Assembly: GCA_910580225.1 (NCBI GenBank)
Contig: CAJTXE010000047.1
Location: forward strand, 1 to 29,640
Direction: 5' to 3'
DNA: 29,640 bases
Origin: an uncultured Acetatifactor sp.
Lineage (GTDB): Bacteria > Bacillota > Clostridia > Lachnospirales > Lachnospiraceae
Made by a program: the position numbers and the translations under genes. Shown here piece after piece: positions 22,853 through 29,640 of the stretch. Below the pieces are notes generated by a model. The model searched no databases. It was not told the DNA's origin and was given only the letters and a program-made list of their open reading frames with translations. Positions within the stretch are counted from its first letter, which is position 1, and the number at the start of each line of letters is the position of its first letter.

Positions 22853-24004
22853 TTATCGAAAAGTGAAATTATCACCTTCTTCTACAATGCAGATCATTGT
22901 CTTTCCGGTATTCAATACAATTTCATTATTGTAATCGTCATAAAATCTGGTGGTACCATAATCGTCACTTTTTTCCCAATTTACATGAATGCCTTTTCCG
23001 TTGGTGAAAAACCAGCCATCTCTGGTGGTATCATGGCATTGGAAAGCAAGATAGCCTTCTCCCAAATCCTCATATTTCATATTTTGAATCAGAATATTTT
23101 TAAAAGTCAGCTGTTCTCCGGTGGCGGCATCAACATGAGGGCCATCTGTGCTGCCAGACAGATGCTGGGACCGGTAATATAGGCCATCCTCTTCATTGTA
23201 CTCAAAATAACATCGGGTCAAAGGATAACATCCTGACATGTCAATGTAAATGGCGCTTTTGGCTTCATGGTCATATTGGATTAGTGTGTTGGGAGTTTTC
23301 CTGGAGGCAAAGCGGAAATGTGCACTGTCGCTCATTCCGCGATAGTTCAGGGAGTATCCTTTTTGACGGATAACACTTTCCAGTTCAGGGCCGCTTGTAT
23401 AGGCATTGTGAGGCGAAGAACGGTCAGTAGTACGGAAAAAGGCAGAGGAATCTGAGCTGACGAGTCCATCAATATTCTGGGTGTTCGGTTCTGCAAGGAG
23501 TTCATTGACAAAAAAAGGACCGCCCAGGTGTATCAGAAAAGCATCCCACTCGAAAGCCCAATAGGCATAATAAGTTCTCAAGCTGCGGATATTGCCGATC
23601 TTTTCCAGATTCTGCCAGCCCTCAAAGACACCCATCAATCGGCTTAGACGCCCTTCTACATTAGCCTCATAGAGGACGGAAGCCTCGGAAAGATTGTAAT
23701 GAGGGATAGCATTGCTTTCGTTGGGGATTATGACGGCTATGGGGCGTGTGGCAGCCACATCCGGATCCACCCATTCATTGGTCAGTCTGCTCCGAACCAT
23801 GCCTTCCACAGGAGGTTGGGAATCATCTTCTGTGGGGATTTCCGGAGGTACGGCATCCGGCAGGGCAGGTGGCGGCGTGACAGTGGTGCTGGAGGGGGAG
23901 TCGGACTCCGAAAGGATGGGACTGGGAAGTTCTTCGGTTTGTGCACATGCCGTCAATGTGAAAAGAACAGCGATCAGTAAAAAATGTATTTTGAATCCTC
24001 TCAT
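22853..24004 (-). CDS. DUF3048 (YerB-like) lipoprotein
   Basis: A 383-residue exported lipoprotein of the YerB/DUF3048 family, whose function is not established. The signal peptide ends in the lipobox LTAC, with Cys20 as the lipidated residue. A Pro/Ser/Thr-rich linker (about 25-65) leads to the conserved domain: RPIAVIIPNESNAIPHYNLSEASVLYE, followed by GRLSRLMGVFEGW and KIGNIRSLRTYY, then VDAATGEQLTFKNILIQ and GKGIHVNWEKSDDYGTTRFY near the C-terminus. The C-terminal part resembles the catalytic-looking YerB C domain. It is the only gene here on the minus strand. Reading backwards, AGGAG lies just ahead of the ATG. Its 5' leader contains a 7-base inverted repeat (24028-24034 with 24058-24064). 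Confidence 0.9.
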   Translation of the reverse strand: MRGFKIHFLLIAVLFTLTACAQTEELPSPILSESDSPSSTTVTPPPALPDAVPPEIPTEDDSQPPVEGMVRSRLTNEWVDPDVAATRPIAVIIPNESNAIPHYNLSEASVLYEANVEGRLSRLMGVFEGWQNLEKIGNIRSLRTYYAYWAFEWDAFLIHLGGPFFVNELLAEPNTQNIDGLVSSDSSAFFRTTDRSSPHNAYTSGPELESVIRQKGYSLNYRGMSDSAHFRFASRKTPNTLIQYDHEAKSAIYIDMSGCYPLTRCYFEYNEEDGLYYRSQHLSGSTDGPHVDAATGEQLTFKNILIQNMKYEDLGEGYLAFQCHDTTRDGWFFTNGKGIHVNWEKSDDYGTTRFYDDYNNEIVLNTGKTMICIVEEGDNFTFR

Positions 24005-24078
24005 GATTATACTCCTGTCGTAAAAACTGCATCATTTGGGACAGGTTATGCCGACGGTGATGCAATGATATAGAGATT

Positions 24079-24084
24079 ATTGTA
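24079..24084 (-). promoter_or_regulatory. Possible -10 for the lipoprotein gene
   Basis: On the minus strand this reads TACAAT, 5 of 6 matches to the -10 consensus, 75 bases ahead of the start codon. The -35 position is poor, so this is tentative. Confidence 0.3.
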
Positions 24085-24211
24085 TCACAAAAAACAGAAT
24101 CAGTCATCCTGCTGACCCGAAAATTAAGAATTGTTTATAGTTATAGTTTCTGCAAGATAGAAAAAGTTATGCTTTTCTCAAAAGCAGTTGTCCGAAAATA
24201 GAATTCAAGGC

Positions 24212-24240
24212 TTGCGGATTACAGGGGAAGTATGTATACT
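24212..24240 (+). promoter_or_regulatory. Promoter of the GtrB-type glycosyltransferase
   Basis: TATACT (24235-24240, 5 of 6) lies 17 bases after TTGCGG (24212-24217, 3 of 6). AAGGAGG (24265-24271) sits 9 bases ahead of ATG 24281. A broken palindrome AGTAT-GT-ATACT overlaps the -10. Confidence 0.5.
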
Positions 24241-24280
24241 ATAGGTAAGTCATACTAATCGAAAAAGGAGGAGAAGGACG

Positions 24281-25210
24281 ATGGGCCTGTTAAGTGTAAT
24301 TGTACCCTGTTATAATGAGGAAGAGAATGTGTCTCTTTTTTATGAGACGCTTATGGAAAATCAATCCTATTATACGGGGAAAGATATTACCTTGGAAATC
24401 CTTTATGTGGATGACGGCTCAAAAGACGGTACTGCTTTGGAAGTGAAGAAACTGCGGGAAAGAGATGAACGTGTGCACTTGGTCTCCTTTTCCAGGAATT
24501 TCGGAAAGGAAGCTGCCATGTTCGCAGGGTTGGAGAATGCCGGAGGCGATTATGTGGTGATAATGGATGTGGATCTTCAGGATCCGCCGTCGCTGTTGCC
24601 GGAGATGCTTTCTTATTTGGAACAGGGGTATGACTCAGTTGCGACCAGGAGGGTTTCAAGAAAGGGGGAGCCTCCGGTCAGAAGTTTTTTTGCCAGATTG
24701 TTTTACAGACTGATGAAGAGGATTTCCAGGACGGAGATAATGGACGGAGCCAGGGATTATCGGCTGATGACCAGGCAGATGGTGGACGCCATTCTTTCCA
24801 TGAAAGAGTACAACAGGTTTACGAAGGGAATCTTCGGATGGGTAGGGTTTCAGACCAAGTGGCTGGAATATGAAAATGTGGAACGTGCCAGAGGAGAGAC
24901 GAAGTGGAACTTCTGGAAATTGTTTTTGTATTCACTGGACGGAATTGCTGCTTTTTCCACGGCGCCCCTGATGCTGGCGTCCGTGATGGGAGTATTCTTC
25001 TGTATTGTGGCGTTCCTGATGATCATTTTTATCGTTGTCCGGAAATTGTTATTCGGGGATCCGGTGTCCGGGTGGCCGTCTCTGGTGTGTATTATTTTGA
25101 TGACCAGCGGTGTACAGTTCTTCTGCACCGGTATTTTGGGACAGTATCTTGCGAAGACCTATATGGAGGTTAAGCGCAGGCCCATATACCTGGTGCGTGA
25201 GCGGTTTTGA
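24281..25210 (+). CDS. Membrane glycosyltransferase family 2, GtrB/CsbB-like
   Basis: A 309-residue enzyme of the polyisoprenyl-phosphate hexose synthase type, which moves a sugar from a nucleotide donor to undecaprenyl phosphate at the inner membrane face. The GT-A domain shows VIVPCYNEEENV at the N-terminus, VDDGSKDGT near 47, SRNFGKEAA near 77 and the metal-site DVDLQDPP near 92. RGETKWNFWKL occupies the acceptor loop near 205. Two C-terminal membrane helices follow (PLMLASVMGVFFCIVAFLMII and SLVCIILMTSGVQFFCTGIL), ending in GQYLAKTYMEVKRRPIYLV, the usual GtrB ending. It probably supplies lipid-linked sugar for wall polymer decoration. No GtrA flippase is adjacent. The downstream polysaccharide genes may be related. 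Confidence 0.9.
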   Translation: MGLLSVIVPCYNEEENVSLFYETLMENQSYYTGKDITLEILYVDDGSKDGTALEVKKLRERDERVHLVSFSRNFGKEAAMFAGLENAGGDYVVIMDVDLQDPPSLLPEMLSYLEQGYDSVATRRVSRKGEPPVRSFFARLFYRLMKRISRTEIMDGARDYRLMTRQMVDAILSMKEYNRFTKGIFGWVGFQTKWLEYENVERARGETKWNFWKLFLYSLDGIAAFSTAPLMLASVMGVFFCIVAFLMIIFIVVRKLLFGDPVSGWPSLVCIILMTSGVQFFCTGILGQYLAKTYMEVKRRPIYLVRERF

Positions 25211-25241
25211 GATCGGCCGAAAGAGATCTCATCCAATTATA

Positions 25242-25266
25242 ACATATATGCTAATTAGATATATGT
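25242..25266. promoter_or_regulatory. AT-rich dyad upstream of the Spo0A-like gene
   Basis: ACATATAT (25242-25249) and ATATATGT (25259-25266) are exact inverted copies around GCTAATTAG, which itself contains the palindrome CTAATTAG. It lies about 43 bases ahead of the start codon. It looks like a protein-binding operator or promoter-overlapping dyad, since it has no GC stem. Confidence 0.4.
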
Positions 25267-25308
25267 CCGCAGCGAAGAAGCAGAAATCCATAAGAAAGGG
25301 GAATTCGT

Positions 25309-25686
25309 GTGGAAATTACTGCTTTAAAAGATTATGAACTTGAGAAGTATATTACAGACATTATGTTAGATGTAGGAGTTCCAGCGCACTTAAAAGGATA
25401 TCATTACTTGAGGGATGCCATTTTACTGACAGGAAGGAATATGGAGGTGGTAACCAGTGTTACCAAACTGTTGTACCCTACTGTTGCCAGACGATTTAAG
25501 ACGACAGATCAGAAAGTGGAACGGGCCATACGCAATGCCATCGAAGTATCATGGACCAGAGGGAATGAGGAAACTTTTGAGAAGATGTTCGGTTACTCCG
25601 CTTCATCGGGTAGAACCAGGCCTACAAACAGTGAATATATTGCACGTATTGCGGATAAGGTTCGGCTTGATATTAAGGCTATGTAG
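25309..25686 (+). CDS. Free-standing Spo0A C-terminal (effector) domain protein
   Basis: A 125-residue protein that matches the DNA-binding half of the sporulation regulator Spo0A and nothing else. After an N-terminal YITDIMLDVGVPAHLKGYHY and RDAI come the typical TSVTKLLYPTVARRFKTT, VERAIRNAIEVSWTRGN, MFGYSASSGRTRPTNSEYIA and ADKVRLDIKAM. The receiver domain (about 120 residues with its phospho-Asp) is absent and nothing upstream encodes one. Without phosphorylation control it could bind 0A-like sites constitutively or compete with Spo0A. The start is GTG 25309 behind AAAGGGG (25295-25301). A strong terminator follows. The domain call is firm, the role is not known. Confidence 0.9.
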   Translation: MEITALKDYELEKYITDIMLDVGVPAHLKGYHYLRDAILLTGRNMEVVTSVTKLLYPTVARRFKTTDQKVERAIRNAIEVSWTRGNEETFEKMFGYSASSGRTRPTNSEYIARIADKVRLDIKAM

Positions 25687-25737
25687 CGTTTTACAAAAGA
25701 GGCAACAGAGTATAGAGATGCTTCTTCCTGCGGTAAT

Positions 25738-25768
25738 AAAAGCAGCCGGGTAAAATCCGGCTGCTTTT
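25738..25768 (+). terminator. Strong terminator after the Spo0A-like gene
   Basis: AAAAGCAGCCGG (25738-25749) and CCGGCTGCTTTT (25757-25768) form a perfect 12-base stem with a 7-base loop. A and T runs at both ends mean it can work on either strand. Confidence 0.95.
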
Positions 25769-25769
25769 A

Positions 25770-25798
25770 TGGACTTAATTGGATAAATGTGTTAGAAT
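25770..25798 (+). promoter_or_regulatory. Promoter of the downstream polysaccharide operon
   Basis: TGGACT (25770-25775, 4 of 6) and TAGAAT (25793-25798, 5 of 6) are 17 bases apart, directly after the terminator. The next start codon (GTG 25836) follows GAGG (25825-25828). Confidence 0.55.
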
Positions 25799-25835
25799 GG
25801 CTTTATTCCTGAAGAGAATGATATGAGGTAAGAGT

Positions 25836-26756
25836 GTGAAGAAATATTTGGCAGGAGATTTTCTGATGATAACAGAGTTTGCCGCCATTGGATTGGCTGC
25901 CGCAGCGCATGTGGCGTCCATTTTTCTGGGACTGAGTTTTTCCGTATGTGCCGGACTTCTGGGAGGACTTGTGTGTGCCGCGGCAGCAGGAGGTATCTTC
26001 TTTCTGCTGCGGTGTCGGAAGACGCATGGAGGAGCAGAGACAGAAAGCAAAAGTTTTCTGTACAGGATCAGGCCCGAAGGCATGTGGGAGGGCATTCTAT
26101 ATAGTGTCACCGCAGTTCTTTTCCTGACACAACTCCTGTTTATCTGGATAGGGGATGGAGTGTATCGAGGGGGAGATCTGACCGTGGAGACCGTGGGAAG
26201 CTTTCTGGCGGAGAATGGGCTCTATCAGGTGAATCCCCTGACAGGTCTTCCTTATACTGCAGGTATTCCCTCCAGGCTGAAGATACTGTGTCTGCCGACT
26301 TTGTATGGCAGCTTGTGCAAGCTGACAGGAATGTCACCGTCAATGATAGTTGTAAGAGTTATTCCGACAGTGATTCTTGTGAGCTGCTATTTCGCCTTTG
26401 GGTTACTGGCAACTGTGTTTTTTCCTGAAGAAGGGGCGTCATCTTTCAGGGAAAAACGTGCTTGTTTTATGACGATAGTGTCGTTGCTTTTATGGGTCGG
26501 TGCTTATCAATATGGTATGGATGGATTTGATCTGCTGTGCAGCGGGTGGAGAGGAGTTACAATCCGGAATCTGGTACTCATACCCTGGCTGCTTTCCCTG
26601 TGCCTCCGTAAAAAGTGGCTGTTGGCCATACTATGTGTTGTCTGTGAAGCCTGCATTGTCTGGACCCTGTATGGCTGTGGGGTCTGTCTGCCGGTGCTGG
26701 CAGGAATGGCAGTGATTCAATTGTTCTGCAGTGAGGGGCATTTGAAGAAATCATGA
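25836..26756 (+). CDS. Polytopic membrane protein, polysaccharide region (DUF6077-like?)
   Basis: A 306-residue integral membrane protein with about seven hydrophobic segments, such as AAIGLAAAAHVASIFLGLSF, AVLFLTQLLFIWIGDGVY and VIPTVILVSCYFAFGLLATV. Between segments three and four the loop GGDLTVETVGSFLAENGLYQ continues into NPLTGLP, which reminds me of the DUF6077-type membrane proteins seen in Lachnospiraceae envelope clusters. I cannot confirm that by reading. Those are sometimes compared to GT-C type transferases, but no catalytic motif is evident here. The start is GTG 25836. Its stop lies 75 bases before the next membrane protein. The two together may equal one longer protein in other genomes, since each lacks a clear independent catalytic part. 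Confidence 0.75.
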   Translation: MKKYLAGDFLMITEFAAIGLAAAAHVASIFLGLSFSVCAGLLGGLVCAAAAGGIFFLLRCRKTHGGAETESKSFLYRIRPEGMWEGILYSVTAVLFLTQLLFIWIGDGVYRGGDLTVETVGSFLAENGLYQVNPLTGLPYTAGIPSRLKILCLPTLYGSLCKLTGMSPSMIVVRVIPTVILVSCYFAFGLLATVFFPEEGASSFREKRACFMTIVSLLLWVGAYQYGMDGFDLLCSGWRGVTIRNLVLIPWLLSLCLRKKWLLAILCVVCEACIVWTLYGCGVCLPVLAGMAVIQLFCSEGHLKKS

Positions 26757-26831
26757 AGGAACCGGAAAAAAGCGGCAAACAGTTGGAAATCAGCAGTGAA
26801 GAGAGAATGCGATTGAAATAAGAGGAAGAAC

Positions 26832-27851
26832 ATGGCGGAATTATTATACAATGCATGGTCCGGCTGGAGCGGTTATACGGACAGGGGAAAAATGCCTGCA
26901 CTGCTGCTGGCAGTTCTGCTCTTCCTGTGGTTTGGCAGAAGGCAGAGGGAACAGAAGGCGCTTCTGGTGTATACCTCCTTTATGACAGTTTGCTGTATCT
27001 TTCCGGTGACTGCAGCCTTATTGATGTTATACCAGACAAAATTTTATAATTATGAGTGGATATGGAGTTTTGTGCCCATGACTGCAGTAATTGCCTGGGG
27101 TATTACCCTTTTTTGGACAGAATACCGGGCCGGAAATGTCGGCCGTTGGAAGCGTCTTGTGCCCATGATTCTGCTGTTACTGACTGTGGTGGGATTCTGC
27201 GGCAGTATGGGCAGGCAGGTCAGGGAGGAACAGCGGGAGCAGCGGAACACCGCCCATGCCGTGCTGGATCAGATAATGGACAAGTATCCGGAGGCAGAGC
27301 TTTGCCTGTGGGCCCCCAGGGAGATTATGGAATATGCCAGGGAGAAGGATGCCTCCATCAGGCTTCCGTACGGACGAAATATCTGGGACGGCTTTCTGAA
27401 CGCATATTCGTATGATGTTTATACGGAAGATGTGCTCCTTCTGGAGCAGTGGATGCAAAGTGTCGGCATGGCAGGGGAATCGGATCAGGCGGCGGAGCTG
27501 AATGCAAGAGGTGCAGATTCCGGCAATGAGGCTTTGGAAGGGCAAGCAGGAAATTCCGGCAACACGGAAGGACAGGAGGCAGAAACGGCAAGCCGCGGCG
27601 ATAGGGAAGCGCAGTCTGGGAAGGTGGCAGTGACAGACACAGGGGACGGAATCCAGCGGGGAGAGCAGTCCGGCATAACGTTGGAAACATGCGTGGAAAT
27701 TGCCCGCAGGCAGGGAGTCAACTGTATTCTGCTTGCAAAAGGGACTTCTGCAGGGATTGTGTCGCGTATGGAGAAGGCTTTGAACGCAGAGGCGGAAGAG
27801 CTGGAGGGGTATTATTTGTTTCTGACCGATACAGAGGATATTTATGAATGA
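26832..27851 (+). CDS. Membrane protein with soluble domain and Gly/Glu/Ala-rich insert
   Basis: A 339-residue protein with three membrane helices in its first 125 residues (ALLLAVLLFLWFG, FMTVCCIFPVTAALLMLY, and VPMILLLLTVVGFCGSMG, with a further weaker one at VPMTAVIAWGITLF). A soluble domain follows: AELCLWAPREIMEYAREKDA and LPYGRNIWD near 155-185, resuming at LETCVEIARRQGVNCILLAKG near 283. Between about 212 and 280 lies a low-complexity insert rich in Gly, Glu, Ala and Asp with many NSGN/GQ pieces. The ATG at 26832 follows GAGGAAG. Its end overlaps the next glycosyltransferase start by 8 bases, so the two are coupled. The function is not recognised. The first half may continue the preceding membrane protein. 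Confidence 0.75.
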   Translation: MAELLYNAWSGWSGYTDRGKMPALLLAVLLFLWFGRRQREQKALLVYTSFMTVCCIFPVTAALLMLYQTKFYNYEWIWSFVPMTAVIAWGITLFWTEYRAGNVGRWKRLVPMILLLLTVVGFCGSMGRQVREEQREQRNTAHAVLDQIMDKYPEAELCLWAPREIMEYAREKDASIRLPYGRNIWDGFLNAYSYDVYTEDVLLLEQWMQSVGMAGESDQAAELNARGADSGNEALEGQAGNSGNTEGQEAETASRGDREAQSGKVAVTDTGDGIQRGEQSGITLETCVEIARRQGVNCILLAKGTSAGIVSRMEKALNAEAEELEGYYLFLTDTEDIYE

Positions 27852-28602
27852 GCTGATTAGTATTATTATACCTGTATATAATGTAGAAAAATATATAGAG
27901 GAAACCATCGCAAGCGTGGAGGCACAGACCCGCGGGGAATGGGAGCTGCTTCTGGTGGAGGACTGCAGCACGGACGGAACATTGGATGTAATAAAACGGT
28001 ATATGGATCGGTCAGGAGATCTCAGAATCCGTCTTATCAGACAGAATGGAAATCAGGGAGCCGCTCGTGCGCGAAACCGGGGATTACGGGAAGCCAGGGG
28101 AAGGTATATTGCCTACCTGGATGCAGATGATTTGTGGGTTCCGCAGAAGCTGGAGCGAGAACTGGCATTTCTGAAGGAAAAGCAGGCTGCTTTTGTATTT
28201 ACAGGCTATGAATTTGCTGACGAGCAGGGAAGAGGCAGGGGAAAGGTGGTTCGTGTGCCGGAGACGCTGAATTACAGACAGGCGTTGAGCAATACCACCA
28301 TCTTCACCTCAACGGTTATGTTTGACACGGAAAAGATTAAAGGAGAACAGCTGGAAATGCCGTTGATGAAGAGCGAAGATACAGCACTCTGGTTCCGGGT
28401 TCTTCGAGAGGGATATATTGCCTGGGGACTGAATGAGAATCTGGTGAGGTACCGCCGGCCAGGCAGAAGTCTTTCTTCCAACAAGCTGGAGGCCATCCGC
28501 CGTATCTGGAATCTGTATCGAAAGGCGGAAGGTTTATCTGTGTTTTGCAGCGCATATCACTTTTGCTTCTGGGCAGTTCGTGCCGTAAAGCGCAGAATAT
28601 AG
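27844..28602 (+). CDS. Glycosyltransferase family 2 (TuaG/EpsJ-like)
   Basis: A cytosolic 252-residue family 2 glycosyltransferase for surface polysaccharide. It has the GT-A start ISIIIPVYNVEKYIEETIAS, nucleotide-binding VEDCSTDGTLDVI near 38, NQGAARARNRGLREARGRYI near 68, the metal-binding DADDLW near 95, and the acceptor/catalytic MKSEDTALWFRVLREG near 180 with the ED motif. No membrane helix is present except a hydrophobic C-terminal patch. The sequence is closest in feel to TuaG and similar teichuronic or exopolysaccharide transferases, but the sugar cannot be told from sequence. It overlaps the previous gene by 8 bases and is followed 19 bases later by the sugar-phosphate transferase, which fits a single operon. 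Confidence 0.92.
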   Translation: MNELISIIIPVYNVEKYIEETIASVEAQTRGEWELLLVEDCSTDGTLDVIKRYMDRSGDLRIRLIRQNGNQGAARARNRGLREARGRYIAYLDADDLWVPQKLERELAFLKEKQAAFVFTGYEFADEQGRGRGKVVRVPETLNYRQALSNTTIFTSTVMFDTEKIKGEQLEMPLMKSEDTALWFRVLREGYIAWGLNENLVRYRRPGRSLSSNKLEAIRRIWNLYRKAEGLSVFCSAYHFCFWAVRAVKRRI

Positions 28603-28621
28603 CAGGATGGAGGAAACTGTT

Positions 28622-29640
28622 TTGAGTGTAAATACCAGTGAGAAAAGAAAACTGCAGAAGCGGGAAAGCTTTAAACGTCTGATTAATTTGGCATTGACGG
28701 TAGTCTGCATCGGATTGGAAGTAGCAATATTTGCCTATTGCTGGATGTTCCATTTTCGTAGTAACGTGGTCCGGATATTATGGTTTAAGGGCACTATGTT
28801 GGAGATAACCATTTATGCAGTGGTTTTGTTCCTGCTGTCGTCCATGTACGGAGGGATGCGGCTGGGATATCTGAAGAATGTGGAAATTATTTTTTCGCAG
28901 GTGTTTGCCACCCTGATGGCAAATGTGTTTATCTATGGGGAGATTTCCCTTTTGGCGGCACGTCTTTTTATACCGGACGTCTTTCTGTTGATGACCATAG
29001 AGCAGGTAATGGTGGTCATTCTCTACATTAATATTGCAAACAGGCTCTATCGCCATATTTTTCCGCCCCGCAAACTGCTGCTGATCCATGGGGACAGGCC
29101 GATAGAGAATACCTGCGGGAAATTTGAAACCAGAAAAGACAAATATGTAATCACAAGGACACTCCATGTGGGAAAGGGATTTGAAGAGGTCAGCAGCGCA
29201 ATTCAGGATCTTTATGCCAGGGGGGAATGTAATGCCGTTCTGTTGGGCGACATTTCCGTGGAAGAGAGGACGCCGCTGATCAAATTCTGTTACGGACACT
29301 CCATCCGGGTGTATCTGCTTCCCAAAATTACGGATGTAATATTGATGGGAGCCGAAGAACTCCATGTATTCGACAGTCCCATGCTGCTTACCAGGGAATA
29401 CAGTCTGACCGTGGAGCAGCGGTTCATGAAACGGGCAGTGGATCTGACCTGCGCATTGATCCTGTTGGTGGCAGCATCCCCGGTAATGCTTCTTACGGCC
29501 ATTTTGATCAAGCTGTATGACGGGGGACCTGTGTTGTATAAGCAGGTTCGCTGTACGCTGGATCAGAGGGAATTTTACATTTTAAAATTCCGCAGCATGA
29601 AAACAGATGCGGAGAAAGATGGTGTGGCCCGGCTTGCCAG
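28622..29640 (+). CDS. Polyprenyl-phosphate sugar-1-phosphate transferase, cut by window end
   Basis: The first 339 codons of an exopolysaccharide initiating transferase (WbaP/EpsL/CpsE type), which links a sugar phosphate to undecaprenyl phosphate. The start is TTG 28622, 8 bases after GGAGG (28609-28613), and the frame is open to the end. The N-terminal part has about four membrane helices (for example LALTVVCIGLEVAIFAYCW and ITIYAVVLFLLSSMYGG). A Rossmann-like middle domain follows with KLLLIHGD near 158. The catalytic domain begins near 266 with RFMKRAVDLTCALILLVAAS, then GGPVLYKQVRCTL and FYILKFRSMKTDAE. The last motif is the family signature. The remaining ~120 residues, including the active site DxExPxxxR-like region, lie outside the window. 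Confidence 0.92.
   Translation, partial: MSVNTSEKRKLQKRESFKRLINLALTVVCIGLEVAIFAYCWMFHFRSNVVRILWFKGTMLEITIYAVVLFLLSSMYGGMRLGYLKNVEIIFSQVFATLMANVFIYGEISLLAARLFIPDVFLLMTIEQVMVVILYINIANRLYRHIFPPRKLLLIHGDRPIENTCGKFETRKDKYVITRTLHVGKGFEEVSSAIQDLYARGECNAVLLGDISVEERTPLIKFCYGHSIRVYLLPKITDVILMGAEELHVFDSPMLLTREYSLTVEQRFMKRAVDLTCALILLVAASPVMLLTAILIKLYDGGPVLYKQVRCTLDQREFYILKFRSMKTDAEKDGVARLA

Overview
The window looks like chromosome from a Gram-positive Clostridia bacterium, most likely Lachnospiraceae-like. The reasons are the gene families (Mbl/MreB-type actin, FlhO/FlhP-type flagellar rod proteins, CdaA-CdaR-GlmM, a Spo0A-type DNA-binding domain, a DUF3048 lipoprotein), the strong AGGAGG-type ribosome sites with frequent GTG/TTG starts, and a Firmicutes-type LexA box. 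The genus cannot be fixed from sequence reading alone.

Positions 1-4260 are the right-hand end of an integrated mobile element that continues to the left. It holds the C-terminal half of a HerA/VirB4-like conjugation ATPase with no Walker A, a small gene broken by a one-base frameshift, a short excisionase-like helix-turn-helix protein, and two tandem tyrosine recombinases. The last three genes overlap at their stop and start codons. The 463 bases after the second recombinase carry inverted repeats and small overlapping reading frames, and are the likeliest place for the element's end.

Positions 4370-9532 are an SOS-type excision repair operon: a perfect GAAC-N4-GTTC LexA box, a sigma-A promoter, uvrB and uvrA. 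After a long hairpin comes 9698-12955: an actin homologue followed by two flagellar hook/rod proteins and a FlgJ-type rod-binding protein, which matches the Bacillus mbl-flhO-flhP order. A 386-base gap follows, holding a degenerate 36-bp tandem repeat.

Positions 13342-22347 appear to form one long co-directional run: recD2, comF, a YvyF/TIGR03826-type zinc-ribbon protein, two unrecognised membrane proteins, cdaA, cdaR and glmM. It joins DNA repair and uptake genes to the c-di-AMP synthase, its regulator and the peptidoglycan precursor enzyme GlmM. HPr (22501-22764) stands alone and ends in a strong terminator. A DUF3048 lipoprotein is read convergently towards it.

Positions 24281-29640 are an envelope-polysaccharide region: a GtrB-type membrane glycosyltransferase, a free-standing Spo0A effector domain, a strong terminator and a new promoter. 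Then come two polytopic membrane proteins, a family 2 glycosyltransferase and a polyprenyl-phosphate sugar transferase cut by the window edge.

I did not find a clearly new multi-gene system. The best candidates for a second look are the coupled recombinase pair with its small downstream reading frames, the unknown membrane proteins in the c-di-AMP operon (one with a tail repeat conserved only at protein level), the three-arm alternative hairpin ahead of the YvyF-like gene, and the receiver-less Spo0A protein.
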